Assembly (NCBI GenBank): GCA_027371665.1
Contig: DAHXMP010000126.1
Span: forward strand, 1 to 24,732
Length of the DNA: 24,732 nucleotides
Reading direction: 5' to 3'
Origin: Bacteroidota bacterium
GTDB lineage: Bacteria; Bacteroidota; Ignavibacteria; Kapaibacteriales; UBA2268
Shown: one piece after another, positions 24,653 through 24,732 of the stretch
How the letters are laid out: every line of letters begins with the position of its first letter
Position numbering within the stretch: the first letter of the stretch is position 1
Notes under the pieces: model-generated
Database searches by the model: none
What the model was told of the DNA's origin: nothing
Seen by the model: the letters and a program-made list of their open reading frames with translations, nothing else
Translations under genes and position numbers: made by a program

Positions 24653-24732
24653 ATGCCTAAGTTAATTGCTTTAATATTAGTCTCTGTCATTTTATTAGCT
24701 CTCAAAGGCACCGGAAAAGTAAGGACTAATCC
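24653..24732 (+). CDS. Start of a secreted or membrane protein (3' partial)
   Basis: The ATG at 24653 opens a frame that runs to the window end. It encodes MPKLIALILVSVILLALKGT and a few more residues, which look like a signal peptide or first membrane helix. Only 26 codons are visible, so no family can be named. The 149-base gap before it must hold its promoter and that of the divergent barrel gene; I see no certain promoter in it. Confidence 0.45.
   Translation, partial: MPKLIALILVSVILLALKGTGKVRTN

Overview
The window reads as a chromosomal segment of an AT-rich bacterium of the Bacteroidota/Chlorobiota/Ignavibacteria (FCB) type. The support is indirect: an upstream sequence of serA fits the Bacteroidota promoter pattern (TTTG, 20 nt, TAnnTTTG), and the gene set (methylmalonyl-CoA epimerase, ATP-type PEP carboxykinase, bifunctional FtcD, an NfnB/GltA-type flavoprotein, short SerA beside a DUF1015 gene) is common there. 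No rRNA, tRNA or CRISPR was seen. TAA, TGA and TAG all act as stops. No gene-free stretch exceeds about 210 bases.

Layout. (1) 1-85 is a reverse-complement copy of 303-387 and looks like a fold-back artefact at the contig end; it truncates the first gene, an NADPH-dependent Fe-S flavoprotein (to 1318). (2) 1483-6119 is a very AT-rich block of four plus-strand genes: acyltransferase-like membrane protein, O-antigen ligase/polymerase-like protein, zinc-ribbon methyltransferase and a multipass membrane protein. It is probably a surface-polysaccharide accessory locus. (3) 6191-11464 holds serine biosynthesis: serC (minus), serA and a DUF1015 gene (plus), with a TSUP transporter and a minus-strand cassette of DUF4160, DUF2442 and a small two-helix membrane protein between them. 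A palindromic REP-like element sits between serA and DUF1015. (4) 11478-15460 is an AT-rich two-gene minus-strand island. A large nuclease-RecQ-like helicase is split by a single in-frame TAG, and overlaps by 25 nt a 107-residue coiled-coil protein with a C-terminal membrane anchor. This is the best candidate for an undescribed, probably defensive, system. (5) 15520-17760 is a minus-strand pair: a secreted protein of unknown function and ftcD. (6) 17919-19838 is a tight plus-strand run: panD, a GlmU N-domain-like nucleotidyltransferase, a minimal MNT-type nucleotidyltransferase and methylmalonyl-CoA epimerase. (7) 19857-24503 is on the minus strand: gpmA, a clear terminator, pckA and a class I aminotransferase coupled by an ATGA overlap, and a putative outer-membrane protein. 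A new plus-strand gene begins at 24653 and leaves the window.

Functionally the core genes lie around three-carbon and C4 metabolism. GpmA, SerA and SerC work on phosphoglycerates; the aminotransferase and PckA can turn aspartate into PEP through oxaloacetate; PanD uses aspartate for pantothenate. The accessory blocks (polysaccharide genes, DUF4160 cassette, helicase island) sit between them.
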